The notes: generated from the sequence alone by a model not told the origin. 64,000 nt of DNA from Paenibacillus koleovorans NBRC 103111 (GCF_004000845.1 NZ_BIMA01000020.1:17505-81504); one strand, 5' to 3'; positions 10,077 through 19,108 are shown, counted from the first letter of the stretch. A program made the numbers and translations.

Positions 10077-11033
10077 ATGATAACCGACACTCGCAACTTG
10101 TCTCCGCTCACGAAGCCGGAATCCGGTTGGAGCCGGTACCGCAAGCTGTGGATTCGGGACAAGTACTTGCTGCTGATGACGGTCCCGGCCATTCTGTATT
10201 TCCTGATTTTCCACTACGCCCCGATGTACGGCATCCTGATGGCGTTCAAGGATTTCTCCCCGAGCAGGGGGATCTGGGACAGCCGATGGGTCGGTCTGCA
10301 ATGGTTCGAGGAATTTTTCAACTCCATTTATGCGTTTCGCTTGATCAAAAATGTGCTTTTGCTGAACCTGTACAATTTGCTGTGGGGGTTCCCGATTCCG
10401 ATCATCTTCGCCCTGCTGCTGAATGAAGTGAGGCGCCAGGCGTTCAAGCGCTTCATCCAATCGGTGAGCTATATGCCGCATTTCATCTCCGTCGTCGTCA
10501 TTGTCGGAATGACCGTGACGTTCCTGTCGCCTAACAGCGGCATCGTAAATGCGCTGCTCGATGTGCTCGGCTTCGATCGGATCAACTTCCTGAGCGAGGC
10601 GGACTGGTTCCGCACGATCTACATCGGCACCGACATTTGGGCCAGCTTCGGCTACAACTCGATCCTCTACTTGGCCGCCATCGCCGCCATCGATCCCCAG
10701 CTGTACGAAGCGGCCAAGATCGACGGCGCCGGCCGTTGGAAGCAGATGCTCCATGTGACGCTGCCCGGGCTCGCCTCGACGATCGTCATCCTGCTGATCC
10801 TGCAGCTGGGCCGCATGATGAGCGTAGGGTTCGAGAAAATTATACTGCTCTACAATCCCGCCACCTACGATGTTGCGGACGTTATTTCCACATACGTCTA
10901 CCGGATCGGACTAGTCGGGGGCGAATTCAGCTTCGCCGCTGCGGTCGACCTGATGAATGCGGTCATCAACTGCGTTCTGATCGTCACCTTCAACCGGCTG
11001 GCGAGAAAATGGACGGCCATCTCGCTATGGTAA
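10077..11033 (+). CDS. Carbohydrate ABC transporter permease (LplB-like)
   Basis: A 318-residue inner-membrane permease with about six transmembrane segments. The cytoplasmic EAA loop EAAKIDGAGRWKQMLHVTLP (about residues 211-230) contacts the ATPase. The N-terminal block KLWIRDKYLLLMTVPAILYF with HYAPMYGILMAFKDF is the signature of the LplB/YtcP-neighbour group. The ribosome binding site is AAGGAGAG. It forms a heterodimer with the next permease and takes substrate from the lipoprotein encoded upstream. Confidence 0.92.
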   Translation: MITDTRNLSPLTKPESGWSRYRKLWIRDKYLLLMTVPAILYFLIFHYAPMYGILMAFKDFSPSRGIWDSRWVGLQWFEEFFNSIYAFRLIKNVLLLNLYNLLWGFPIPIIFALLLNEVRRQAFKRFIQSVSYMPHFISVVVIVGMTVTFLSPNSGIVNALLDVLGFDRINFLSEADWFRTIYIGTDIWASFGYNSILYLAAIAAIDPQLYEAAKIDGAGRWKQMLHVTLPGLASTIVILLILQLGRMMSVGFEKIILLYNPATYDVADVISTYVYRIGLVGGEFSFAAAVDLMNAVINCVLIVTFNRLARKWTAISLW

Positions 11034-11046
11034 GAAGGAGCTCGCC

Positions 11047-11925
11047 ATGACTACTAAACGTATTGCCGGAGGGAATTGGGCGGATGTCGTGATTACCGTG
11101 TTGATGCTCGGCGTCATCGGCATTTGCCTGTACCCCCTCATCTTCGTGTTCAGCATGTCGATCAGCGACCCGCTCTCCGCCGCGAAGCAGGAGGTGTGGC
11201 TTTGGCCGAAAGGCTTCTCGCTGCAATCCTACAAGCTGGTAGCCGACAATCCCGACCTGTGGAGGGCCTATGCGAACACGATTTTCTACACGGTCGTCGG
11301 GACTGTCATTAACGTTGTCGTGACCATCCTGCTCGCGTACCCGCTGTCGCGCCGAAGCTTCGTCATCCGGGTACCCCTGACGCTGTTCATCGTCTTCACG
11401 ATGCTGTTCAAGGGGGGCATCATCCCCACATTCATTCTGATCAACAAGCTGGGCTTGTACGACACCCGCTGGATTTTGCTGCTGCTGGGCGCCGTAGGCG
11501 TCTGGTACGTCATTATAGCCCGAACATTCTTCGAATCGATTCCGGACACGCTGATCGAATCGGCGAAGCTCGACGGAGCCAACGACATGGGCATCCTGTG
11601 GAGGATTGTGACCCCGCTGTCCATGCCGATCGTCGCGGTGCTGATCCTGTTCTACGCCGTGGAGCATTGGAACAGCTACTTCAGCGCCTTGATTTATTTG
11701 CCTAGCAAGGAGCTCCAGCCGCTGCAGCTGTATCTCGTCAAGGTGCTTGTGGAGAATACGCAGAGCTTGGCCGATTCGATTCTGATGAGCGAGGAGAAAA
11801 GTTTGGCCATCATGCAAGTGAAATACGCGATTATCATCGTATCCACCTTGCCGATTTTGTGCATCTATCCGTTCCTGCAAAAATATTTTGTGCAAGGCGT
11901 TATGATTGGGGCGATCAAAGGATGA
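11047..11925 (+). CDS. Carbohydrate ABC transporter permease (LplC/YtcP-like)
   Basis: A 292-residue second permease starting 13 nt after the first, with ribosome binding site AGAAGGAG. It has six hydrophobic segments and the EAA-type loop ESAKLDGANDMGILWRIVTP (about 176-195). The end FVQGVMIGAIKG is typical of the LplC/YtcP group. It completes the transporter apart from the ATPase. Confidence 0.92.
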   Translation: MTTKRIAGGNWADVVITVLMLGVIGICLYPLIFVFSMSISDPLSAAKQEVWLWPKGFSLQSYKLVADNPDLWRAYANTIFYTVVGTVINVVVTILLAYPLSRRSFVIRVPLTLFIVFTMLFKGGIIPTFILINKLGLYDTRWILLLLGAVGVWYVIIARTFFESIPDTLIESAKLDGANDMGILWRIVTPLSMPIVAVLILFYAVEHWNSYFSALIYLPSKELQPLQLYLVKVLVENTQSLADSILMSEEKSLAIMQVKYAIIIVSTLPILCIYPFLQKYFVQGVMIGAIKG

Positions 11926-11959
11926 GTGTGCAGGTGACGATGGGGAGGAGCGTGCGGAC

Positions 11960-12769
11960 ATGAGGCTGGATTATCATACGCATCACGAGCGGTGCGGGCA
12001 CGCGCAGGGCACGATGCGCGACATGATCGAGGCGGCGTTGGCCGCCGGCGTCACCCAGCTCGGGCTGTCAGACCACAGCCCGCTGTTTTTCCTGGAGGAC
12101 GATCACCCGTCCCCCGGCATGACGATGGCGCGGTCCGAGTTCCCGCGGTACGTGGAGGAGATGCTGGCGCTGCGCGACGAATACGCCGGCCGGATCGATA
12201 TCCGGATCGGCGTGGAGTCCGATTACATGCCGGGGTGGATGGAGCGGTACCGGGGGATTTATGCGGGGTACCCGCTCGATTATGTGATCGGGTCGGTGCA
12301 TTACTTCGAAGGTTTGCATGTATTCAACCGCACGCGCTGGGAAGCGGCGGATGCCGATCCGCTGCGGACGTTCACCCTGTATATCCGGCTGGTGCAGGAG
12401 GCGGCGCGTTGCGGGGTGTTCGATATCCTCGGACATCTGGATGCGGTCAAAGGATTGGGGGTCGTTCCCGCGGACCCGCTCACCGAGCTGTGGGACGAAA
12501 CGGTTCGCATCATCGCGGACGCGGATATAGCCGTGGAGGTGAACACGTCGGGAGCGCGCAAGCCTGCTCGCGAGTGGTTCCCCTCCACCGACCTGCTGGA
12601 GCGGCTGCATCGCGCGGGCGTGCGCTTCACGTTCGGCTCGGACGCGCATAGCCCCGACCAGCTGCTGTACGACTGGGAGCCGGTCGTCGACTACTTGCAC
12701 GCGATCGGAGTGCGGCAGCTCGCCACCTTCCGCAACCGCCGGCGGGAGCTGGTCCCGCTGGTGCGGTAA
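11960..12769 (+). CDS. PHP-domain phosphatase of histidinol-phosphatase (HisJ/HisK) family
   Basis: Start chosen at 11960 (GGGGAGGAG about 10 nt upstream); a longer in-frame start overlaps the permease and has no better site. The 269-residue cytoplasmic protein carries PHP metal-binding motifs: DYHTHHERCGHA at 3-14, GLSDHSP, IGVESDY, GSVHYFEG, ILGHLDAVKG, EVNTSG and FGSDAHSP. Histidinol-phosphate phosphatase is the family default, but no his genes are nearby and it ends a sugar-transport operon, so a sugar-phosphate substrate is equally plausible. A secreted PHP hydrolase sits at the other edge of the same locus. Confidence 0.85.
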   Translation: MRLDYHTHHERCGHAQGTMRDMIEAALAAGVTQLGLSDHSPLFFLEDDHPSPGMTMARSEFPRYVEEMLALRDEYAGRIDIRIGVESDYMPGWMERYRGIYAGYPLDYVIGSVHYFEGLHVFNRTRWEAADADPLRTFTLYIRLVQEAARCGVFDILGHLDAVKGLGVVPADPLTELWDETVRIIADADIAVEVNTSGARKPAREWFPSTDLLERLHRAGVRFTFGSDAHSPDQLLYDWEPVVDYLHAIGVRQLATFRNRRRELVPLVR

Positions 12770-12772
12770 GGC

Positions 12773-12823
12773 AAGGACGGCCTCCCGGGTCATCGCTTTG
12801 ATGATCCGGGAGGCCGTCCTTTT
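12773..12823 (+). terminator. Strong terminator of the lpl-like operon
   Basis: AAGGACGGCCTCCCGG pairs almost perfectly with the segment ending CCGGGAGGCCGTCCTT, extended by an inner GTCATC/GATGAT stem, and is followed by a short T tract (CCTTTT). It begins 4 nt after the phosphatase stop. Confidence 0.88.
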
Positions 12824-12850
12824 AGGCTTCTGTGTGGTTGAGGTGTTTCC

Positions 12851-13038
12851 ATAAGGTGATGCCATAGCGCTATTAGTCTCGAATGGCGGTTTCGCCGAAA
12901 AATAAGCTGATGGCGTAACGCTATTTCCCCCGAAACCGCCCCGGATGCCTGAGCTTCCTACGAATAAGGTGATCCCGTAACGCTATTTTCCGCCAATCCC
13001 GGGTTCCGAGTAAAATAAGGTGATTTCATAACGCTATT
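12851..13038. repeat. Four direct copies of a 24-bp intergenic repeat
   Basis: Copies lie at 12851-12874, 12902-12925, 12964-12987 and 13015-13038. The consensus is ATAAGGTGAT, a variable four-base block, then TAACGCTATT. Start-to-start distances are 51, 62 and 51 nt. The last copy ends 2 nt before the stop codon of the leftward ceramidase-like gene. Related inverted copies occur at 63895-63968. The spacers share no sequence and no cas genes are present. Confidence 0.85.
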
Positions 13039-13039
13039 G

Positions 13040-14314
13040 TTAAGGCTCCAGCAAGTCCAACTGCTTGCGAAACGCATCCAGAATGACGCGGTCAATGCCT
13101 ACCGCGATTTTCCCCTTCAAGCCGTACTCGATGACGGAGCCTTCCGCTTCATAGCCGCCCTCCTCGACAATCTTATCGCTAGGGATGTAAGCGGTGCTGT
13201 CCATGTAGCCGATAAACAGCAGCTTTTTGTCGGGAAACGCTTGGGCGATATTCAGCTTCACCTCGACGCAAGGTTCTCCGCCAAGCGCGGCTATGTACAC
13301 TTGCTCGCTCAAGCGGATGATGCCGCCCTGCAGCATCATGTGGTCTGCCATCTGATCGTAGTGCTCCACCACTTGAGCGGCCGTCGTGCGAATCAGGGGA
13401 ATGTTGCTCTCATTCGCTACCGCTTCCTCGAACACTTCCTTGGCGAACGGCTCGAGCGGGATCGCCATCTCGAATTGCCGGGCCGCGAGCTGCAGCTCGA
13501 TCGGTTCGAAGATGCCGAAGCCGAGCGCGTGCGCAATTTTGTTCGCCATCACCGTGGACATCGCATCGATCTCGTCGAAGGTGCAAGTAATAAAATCGCC
13601 GTGACTCGCCGTCACCATCGGACGACTGTTGCCGCCTGCGCCTTGGAAAAAGAGCGACGTCAACCCGAACAGACGAGCCTCCAGAAGCTGGCCGATCCGC
13701 CCCGGGAAATCCGTCGACAAGTATGGCGTATCCCGGATCGTGACCGGATGGCACGCATAATTGAGCAGCACGCCTCTCGGCTGGCCGGCTTCGTCGGTTA
13801 TTTTCAGCATATGGACCGTATTGTCCGTGATGCCTTCCGGGTTCGGGCGATTCTCGAACTGGCCATCCACCTTCAGGCGGCGGTTGATATTCCATTCTCC
13901 CTCTACGGAACCATAAGACAGCGTCCCGCTGAACGTGTTGTGAAACACCCGGTTGATGCAGGATTTGATCCGCTCCAACAAAAACGCTTCGTAATAGTCC
14001 GAATGCTGCCCCAGGTCGTAGCCGCGGACGGCCGGACCCGAGTGCGTATGCGTATAGGACAAAATAACGTTGTCCGGTGCAATGGAATACCGTTCTTGCG
14101 CGTACTGCTGGATCGAGCGGGTCAGCTCCGTGTCGTGGAACAGCAAATCCAGGGTGATGAGCAGCACGCTCTGTTTCCCGTCATTCATCCAAAGCGCTTT
14201 CACATACAAATCGTCGTGCACACCCTGATAAGTGTTTCCGTAAAAGGAGCCGTATCCCGACATCGTCATCGCGATATCCGGTGTAATCAAGTCCCGCGCC
14301 ATACCAAATTTCAT
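13040..14314 (-). CDS. Neutral/alkaline ceramidase N-terminal-like hydrolase
   Basis: A 424-residue protein matching the catalytic N-terminal domain of neutral ceramidases: ILSYTHTHSGP (zinc His pair), YACHPVT (zinc His) and FFQGAGGNSRP. Full ceramidases exceed 600 residues and carry an Ig-like C-terminal domain that is missing here. There is no signal peptide, so the protein is probably cytoplasmic. Its start lies 6 nt after the stop of a heparinase II/III-like gene, so the two are cotranscribed and probably act on one substrate. Amide (N-acyl) hydrolysis of a sugar derivative is a reasonable guess; sphingolipid as substrate is not supported by the context. Confidence 0.8.
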   Translation of the reverse strand: MKFGMARDLITPDIAMTMSGYGSFYGNTYQGVHDDLYVKALWMNDGKQSVLLITLDLLFHDTELTRSIQQYAQERYSIAPDNVILSYTHTHSGPAVRGYDLGQHSDYYEAFLLERIKSCINRVFHNTFSGTLSYGSVEGEWNINRRLKVDGQFENRPNPEGITDNTVHMLKITDEAGQPRGVLLNYACHPVTIRDTPYLSTDFPGRIGQLLEARLFGLTSLFFQGAGGNSRPMVTASHGDFITCTFDEIDAMSTVMANKIAHALGFGIFEPIELQLAARQFEMAIPLEPFAKEVFEEAVANESNIPLIRTTAAQVVEHYDQMADHMMLQGGIIRLSEQVYIAALGGEPCVEVKLNIAQAFPDKKLLFIGYMDSTAYIPSDKIVEEGGYEAEGSVIEYGLKGKIAVGIDRVILDAFRKQLDLLEP

Positions 14315-14320
14315 GTTCCC

Positions 14321-17300
14321 TCACTCCTTCTCCCAGCTGTGCGACAGCGGAATGACCACCGCATCGCCAACGCTGATGTCGTATATAAATTCTCGAGCCT
14401 TGTCTTCCCTATAACGCCGAATCAGCGTGGAATCTCCGATATCGAGCCGATATAAGCCTTCTCCTATACTAGTAAAACCTTGAATGGTATACACGGCATT
14501 CCCTTCGCCATCGCCTTGCACGTACAGACTGACTCCGATCAGCTCGCTTGGAAGGGAGCCTTGCAGCTCCATCTGGACCGTGATTTCATTTTGCATGGAC
14601 AGCTGCCTCGTAAAATCGACAACAGTCCCTTCCAACCGCCCTTTTGTCGGACGAAGAAGCGGTTCGGATAAAGGCCCCAGAAGATCGCCGTCATGCAAAT
14701 AGCCGTACACCGGCCCCTCGCTCTCCTCCGCATAAACGCCGAAAAACCCGCGGAACGCAAACTTGCCGTCAATCCAGTAAATGCTGTCCGGATCTGTGGA
14801 GCACACTACATAATCTGTCCTGCCGTTATCCAGCACGAGTTTGACTGCAGCGGCCTCCGACCGATCACCTCCACCGTAGGAATCGCGCTCCGCCGTAACG
14901 GCTGCAATCGAAACGATACGCCGCTCCTTCCTATACGGCTCGATCACCGACAGGAACAGCGAATCCAGCTCTTCCTCGCCGTCGCCGCGGCGAACGATCG
15001 CATAGCGCAAGCTGGCGGGGTTGCCGGGTTTGTTGCGCGGCGGGACGCCGTCGGCGAGAGCGACCTCGTCGTAGGCGCCTAGCATCGTCAGCCGAAGATG
15101 GATCGGCCCGGCGACAGCCGGGTCGGCAGCGCCGTGGGAATCGGCAGCGTCAGTGGTAACAGCAGCACCGGCGCGAACATCAGCAGCGACAGCGGCGACA
15201 GTGGCGTCAGTGGCGTCAGCAACGGCAACGGCAGCGTCATGGACATGCCATGTATCGACCGCCGTCCAATCGAGGCTGAACTGCTCCGGCGGCGCCACAT
15301 CGCGCTCCACCCGCTGCAAGTAATGCAGCCCGTGCCCCTTGTACCCGGGTCCGGCGATGTCGTCCGCGCGTTCGCCGTAGGGCACATCGGCCCCCGCCAG
15401 CGTCCCGCCGGGTTGCTCCACGCATGCGAGCCCTTCCGTCGCAACTGCTCCCTCCGGCCCGTGAAAGCTGAAGTGATGCTCCCGCCCGCCTGCGACGCGG
15501 AACAGATCGATCGCATACGAATCGCGGTCATCGATACGGATCATCGCCGTCGTCCGGCGGTATCGACGCACATGCGGATACGCCTTAGGCGCTTCCACAT
15601 CGATCAGCTTCACCCGCCCGCAATCGTCGTAGTGAAGCGGGATCGCCACCCGCTGTACCGCCTGCTGCCGCCGATCCACCATAACGGTATTGTGGCTGAT
15701 CGTATTGCGCACCCAATGGAATCGATGCATGTCCCGTTTGTCCGCAAATTCCGGATATCCGAGATCCGGCATCAAATCCAAGCCGTACGCATACAGGCCG
15801 ATGTTCAGCGTGTCGGCATGGCCGTGTCCGTCCGATTGCCCATAATACATCCACAGGGTGCGTTGGAATTGCTCGTTCCCACGCCCGTCCTCGTGACTTT
15901 GCCAACCCTTTTGCCCACCCCCTTGCGCCAGCCCGTTACCTTGCCCATGCCCGCTCCATGTCCCTTGCCCGTGCGGCTCCCCGTCATCCCGCAGCGCCGC
16001 CAACCCGTAGCCGCTCAGATTCGTGCTCGGCAGAGTCAATGGCCCTTGAGCGGCCACGGCCGCCTTCATACGCGCAATCAGTCCGTCCTGATCCGCTTGG
16101 AAAATGCCTCCGTGCACCTTATCCCACGAATTCCCGCCGAACAAATAGGCGGCTTGCGCGTAGATCGGGTCGCCGTACTTCTCGAACGCCTTCACCAGCA
16201 GGCGGGCGGAATGCCCGACCAGACCAGGCTGTCCAGTCGTCCCGGAATCGCCGATCGAAGGCGTATAACGGCCTAACATAACGAGCGGGATAAAGCTGTC
16301 GAACATCTTTTTGAATTTGACATGGTTCCAGAGAACCCCTTGGTTATAGTGCCGGCAATCCTCGAGCAGCTCAGCCAGCTCCGCAAACGAATCGAGCCAG
16401 AGCGAGTTGTACGAAGGCGCGGATTCATCGCCATGCCCGTCGCGGTCGACCTTGTCCACTAAGGCTTGCCTGATGCCGTCCCCCGCTTCATTCGGCTGAA
16501 AAACAAAATCAAGCCATTCCACCGTCTCCGGCGGCGAATCCAGCACGACGGCCGCCAGTGCGGCGGCACGCTCATGCATGCCCGTATTGCCGAGAATTTG
16601 ACCGTTCCGGATAGCCGGGTACACTTGCCGAACGATCGATTGCTCCATGTGAAGGCGGATCGTTTCCCCGTTGCTCTTGTCGACATCCAGCTGACAGACC
16701 GCCGCCTTTTCGCTCAAGAACGCAATCGTCTCGGGATTATCCAGCTCCGGCAGGAAAGCATCATAGGCATACAGCAGCTCTTTGATCACAAACGTCTCCC
16801 AGATGGAGCCCGTCGCTTTCCCTTTTCCCTCCGGCGTCCCCCCGTCACAAACCAAAAAAACCTGCGGATTGTGCAGCGAGGTATCAAGAGCCGGGTACAC
16901 GTCCGCGATGCGATCAAGCAAAACGATTCCCGCTCGGGCATACTTCAGATCTCCCGTGTAGAGGTAAGCTTCCTTCAGCGCCTTCAGCCCAACCGTAACG
17001 AGGCAGTTGTCTCCCCCATACCAGAGAAACATATGGATGTAGTGGGCAATAAACGTAAACACATGGCCTTCCGAATCGATCCAGCCGAAGCCGTCGTCCA
17101 CACCCCACTCCGGTCCCCGCTCCGGATACAGCGTGTTGACCAGCAAGGAACGATCGGCCAGCTTCGGGCGGAAAAGCCCGTGAGCATCCAGCCCGCTCTT
17201 GTAGTAGGCTTCGAAATCGTTCGTCGGAAACCACATGCTGCAGGACGGATCGAACAGCTTCCACGGACGTCCGAGCGGATCGGCCCGATACGGGTAATTG

Positions 17301-17548
17301 CCGAATTGATTCAAGGTAAGACCGGTAACGATGCTCCCCCGCTTCTGGTTGACGCCATAGCTGCGAGGCAGCGTGTAAGGCGGGATCGATTGCCACAATC
17401 GCTCCCAGCCCGCTTCCACATACGGCTCGGCAATCTCCACTGCCTCGTCCCGAAGCCGCTGCGCCCATTCATACTTGACGATATTTTGCCGGGCTGCTGC
17501 CTTTTTAGCTTCCGTGTAGATCGTGCTCTTCCTTTTGCTCCACGTCAT
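14321..17548 (-). CDS. Heparinase II/III-like protein, cytoplasmic, with low-complexity inserts
   Basis: A 1075-residue protein without a signal peptide. The N-terminal half looks like an alpha/alpha toroid (repeated Trp, Tyr and Gly helical segments). The heparinase II/III domain is marked by DGHGHADTLNIGLYAYG near residue 570 and WVRNTISHNTVMVD, which include the conserved catalytic-region His and Tyr positions. The C-terminal beta-sandwich follows. Two unusual low-complexity inserts interrupt it: a Gly/Gln/His-rich one at about 521-556 and an Ala/Val/Asp-rich one at about 768-811, the latter coded by short GTCAGTGGC-like repeats (15115-15245). It is the first gene of an operon with the ceramidase-like hydrolase. 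Probable polysaccharide or uronate-oligosaccharide lyase; substrate unknown. Confidence 0.82.
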   Translation of the reverse strand: MTWSKRKSTIYTEAKKAAARQNIVKYEWAQRLRDEAVEIAEPYVEAGWERLWQSIPPYTLPRSYGVNQKRGSIVTGLTLNQFGNYPYRADPLGRPWKLFDPSCSMWFPTNDFEAYYKSGLDAHGLFRPKLADRSLLVNTLYPERGPEWGVDDGFGWIDSEGHVFTFIAHYIHMFLWYGGDNCLVTVGLKALKEAYLYTGDLKYARAGIVLLDRIADVYPALDTSLHNPQVFLVCDGGTPEGKGKATGSIWETFVIKELLYAYDAFLPELDNPETIAFLSEKAAVCQLDVDKSNGETIRLHMEQSIVRQVYPAIRNGQILGNTGMHERAAALAAVVLDSPPETVEWLDFVFQPNEAGDGIRQALVDKVDRDGHGDESAPSYNSLWLDSFAELAELLEDCRHYNQGVLWNHVKFKKMFDSFIPLVMLGRYTPSIGDSGTTGQPGLVGHSARLLVKAFEKYGDPIYAQAAYLFGGNSWDKVHGGIFQADQDGLIARMKAAVAAQGPLTLPSTNLSGYGLAALRDDGEPHGQGTWSGHGQGNGLAQGGGQKGWQSHEDGRGNEQFQRTLWMYYGQSDGHGHADTLNIGLYAYGLDLMPDLGYPEFADKRDMHRFHWVRNTISHNTVMVDRRQQAVQRVAIPLHYDDCGRVKLIDVEAPKAYPHVRRYRRTTAMIRIDDRDSYAIDLFRVAGGREHHFSFHGPEGAVATEGLACVEQPGGTLAGADVPYGERADDIAGPGYKGHGLHYLQRVERDVAPPEQFSLDWTAVDTWHVHDAAVAVADATDATVAAVAADVRAGAAVTTDAADSHGAADPAVAGPIHLRLTMLGAYDEVALADGVPPRNKPGNPASLRYAIVRRGDGEEELDSLFLSVIEPYRKERRIVSIAAVTAERDSYGGGDRSEAAAVKLVLDNGRTDYVVCSTDPDSIYWIDGKFAFRGFFGVYAEESEGPVYGYLHDGDLLGPLSEPLLRPTKGRLEGTVVDFTRQLSMQNEITVQMELQGSLPSELIGVSLYVQGDGEGNAVYTIQGFTSIGEGLYRLDIGDSTLIRRYREDKAREFIYDISVGDAVVIPLSHSWEKE

Positions 17549-17591
17549 CGTTCGCTCTCCCTGGATTCAATGGTTGCTAAGGTACTCTTTC

Positions 17592-17679
17592 ATTATAGGG
17601 GAAAAATGTCAGGCTGGTCAGCCTAATCAAGGACATGAAATAACGGACGATGTCCGTCAGCAGCAAAGGTTGTTATAAT
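17592..17679. promoter_or_regulatory. Divergent promoters with two inverted-repeat operator candidates
   Basis: For the leftward heparinase gene, a -10 TATAAT reads on the minus strand at 17597-17592. For the rightward AraC gene, TATAAT lies at 17674-17679. Both expected -35 regions are poor matches but contain perfect palindromes: AGGCTG-GT-CAGCCT at 17611-17624 and ACGGAC-GAT-GTCCGT at 17643-17657. Weak -35 boxes replaced by inverted repeats suggest activator or repressor control, most simply by the adjacent AraC protein. Confidence 0.55.
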
Positions 17680-17719
17680 ATAACTAGGAGTGAGTCGAGC
17701 TGAAAGGTGGGCGGCCGCA

Positions 17720-18607
17720 TTGCATCAAGAATCCCCGGAGACGTACAACATCAGAACGAGAATCGGCCGGCTGCGGTTCGATATTTATTTGGACGATTCC
17801 TTCCGCGCCACAACCGCTCCCCGTTTTTTCAACCAGCACAACCATTCCAACTTCGAGGTGCATTTCATTGTCGAGGGATGCGGAAGGCTGCTGCTGGAAC
17901 AGGAGGAAATCGAGCTCCAGAGCGGTCACTTCTATGTCATTCCGCCTGGCGTCTACCACTCGATCGTTCTGGATCGGCAGCGATTGCTGAGCAAATACAC
18001 GATTCGGTTCGACTGGGTCGAGGAGCACGACTACGACGATTCCTTCCCCGCGAGCGAGGAAGTGAGCTTGAAGAGCGCCCTATCCCAGATCGGCTTCTTC
18101 TACGCGCCGGATACGGGCAGCAACGAGCTGCTGGACCGCATCAATCGGGAAATCGAGCAGCCGGCGCTTGGCTATTACTCCAATCTGCAATCCTACTTCA
18201 ATCAAATCATGATCCAACTGCTCCGTGCCGGCGCCCCTACAATTCGTTCCGGCTATCAACTGCCGAGACGCGTGCCGGATGACAGTCGAAGCTTGGTCAT
18301 CGACGCTTTTTTCGACCGATACGAGTCCGAGCTGACCTTGGAGGAGCTGGCGACGGAGCTTCATCTGAGCGCTCGTCAGACGAGCCGGATCCTGAAGCAA
18401 ATGTACAACACGACGTTCCAGCAAAAGCTTCATGATACCCGCGTGGAGGAAGGCAAAAAGAGATTGCGGACGACCGATCATACGATCACGGCGATTTCCG
18501 ACCAGCTTGGTTTTGCCTCTCCGGCGCTGTTCTGCAGCATTTTCAAGAAGAAGATCGGCCAATCTCCGCAAGCGTACCGGAAAGCCAGCAACAAGAGTTC
18601 AAAGTAG
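17720..18607 (+). CDS. AraC-family regulator (cupin plus helix-turn-helix)
   Basis: Start taken as TTG at 17720, with AAAGGTGG 9 nt upstream and the TATAAT at 17674 leaving a normal leader; a GTG at 17690 would be almost leaderless. About 295 residues: an N-terminal cupin sensor (NHSNFEVHFIVEG, GHFYVIPPGVYHSI) and a C-terminal AraC domain (LHLSARQTSRILKQMYN; LGFASPALFCSIFKKKIGQS). It diverges from the heparinase/ceramidase-like operon and most likely regulates it. Confidence 0.87.
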   Translation: MHQESPETYNIRTRIGRLRFDIYLDDSFRATTAPRFFNQHNHSNFEVHFIVEGCGRLLLEQEEIELQSGHFYVIPPGVYHSIVLDRQRLLSKYTIRFDWVEEHDYDDSFPASEEVSLKSALSQIGFFYAPDTGSNELLDRINREIEQPALGYYSNLQSYFNQIMIQLLRAGAPTIRSGYQLPRRVPDDSRSLVIDAFFDRYESELTLEELATELHLSARQTSRILKQMYNTTFQQKLHDTRVEEGKKRLRTTDHTITAISDQLGFASPALFCSIFKKKIGQSPQAYRKASNKSSK

Positions 18608-18674
18608 GCAAGGGTATGCCCATCAGCCTGTACGGACGGACATGAACGGAGAAAACGTGTCTCTCCAGCTCGTT

Positions 18675-18701
18675 TTGCCGGACCGCTTCCTTCGCTATAA
18701 T
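18675..18701 (+). promoter_or_regulatory. Probable sigma-A promoter of the cupin gene
   Basis: TTGCCG (18675-18680) and TATAAT (18696-18701) are separated by 15 nt, slightly short, 47 nt before the cupin ATG. Confidence 0.5.
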
Positions 18702-18748
18702 TAGCGTGTAAATCAAAGATCCTTTCAAAAGGGACAGGAGGAAGCAGG

Positions 18749-19108
18749 ATGATTAAAGCATTCGTCAAGAAGATCTCTACGCTGTCGGGGTATGAAGGAG
18801 AAGGCGTCACGTTCCTGGAGGAGGCGGAGGCGGAAACGATCTCCAGCAATTATGTCAGAGTGAAGCCGGGACAGTCCACGTCGGAGGGCATGCATGACGA
18901 TGAAGAAGAAGTGTATATCGTACTAGGCGGCAAGGCGAAGCTCAGACTGGGCGAGGAAACGCACGAGGTGGAAAAGGGCGACGTCGTCTACATTCCGCGG
19001 AATGTGGTTCATCAAGCTACTTGCGTTTCGGATGTCGATTTCGAATATATTTGCGTCTGCAACTGGCCGGATCGGATTCCGGGGCAAGTATACGAGTCTC
19101 ATCATTAA
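18749..19108 (+). CDS. Small single-domain cupin protein
   Basis: A 119-residue cupin_2 protein. The two cupin motifs are recognisable: the first around GMHDDEEEVYIVLGGKAKLR and the second around GDVVYIPRNVVHQA, with metal-binding His/Glu positions kept. The start has AGGAGGAAG upstream, and the gene has its own promoter and terminator. Such proteins are sugar-binding, isomerase or small dioxygenase-like; the reaction cannot be assigned. It stands alone between the AraC and GntR genes. Confidence 0.85.
   Translation: MIKAFVKKISTLSGYEGEGVTFLEEAEAETISSNYVRVKPGQSTSEGMHDDEEEVYIVLGGKAKLRLGEETHEVEKGDVVYIPRNVVHQATCVSDVDFEYICVCNWPDRIPGQVYESHH

Noticed and set aside
11906..11960. Upstream start for the cytoplasmic PHP phosphatase
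   Set aside because: The 18 extra residues overlap the permease gene, are not conserved in character, and a better ribosome binding site serves 11960.
12851..13038. Possible CRISPR array
   Set aside because: Repeats are imperfect with a variable centre, there are only four units, spacing is irregular and there are no cas genes.
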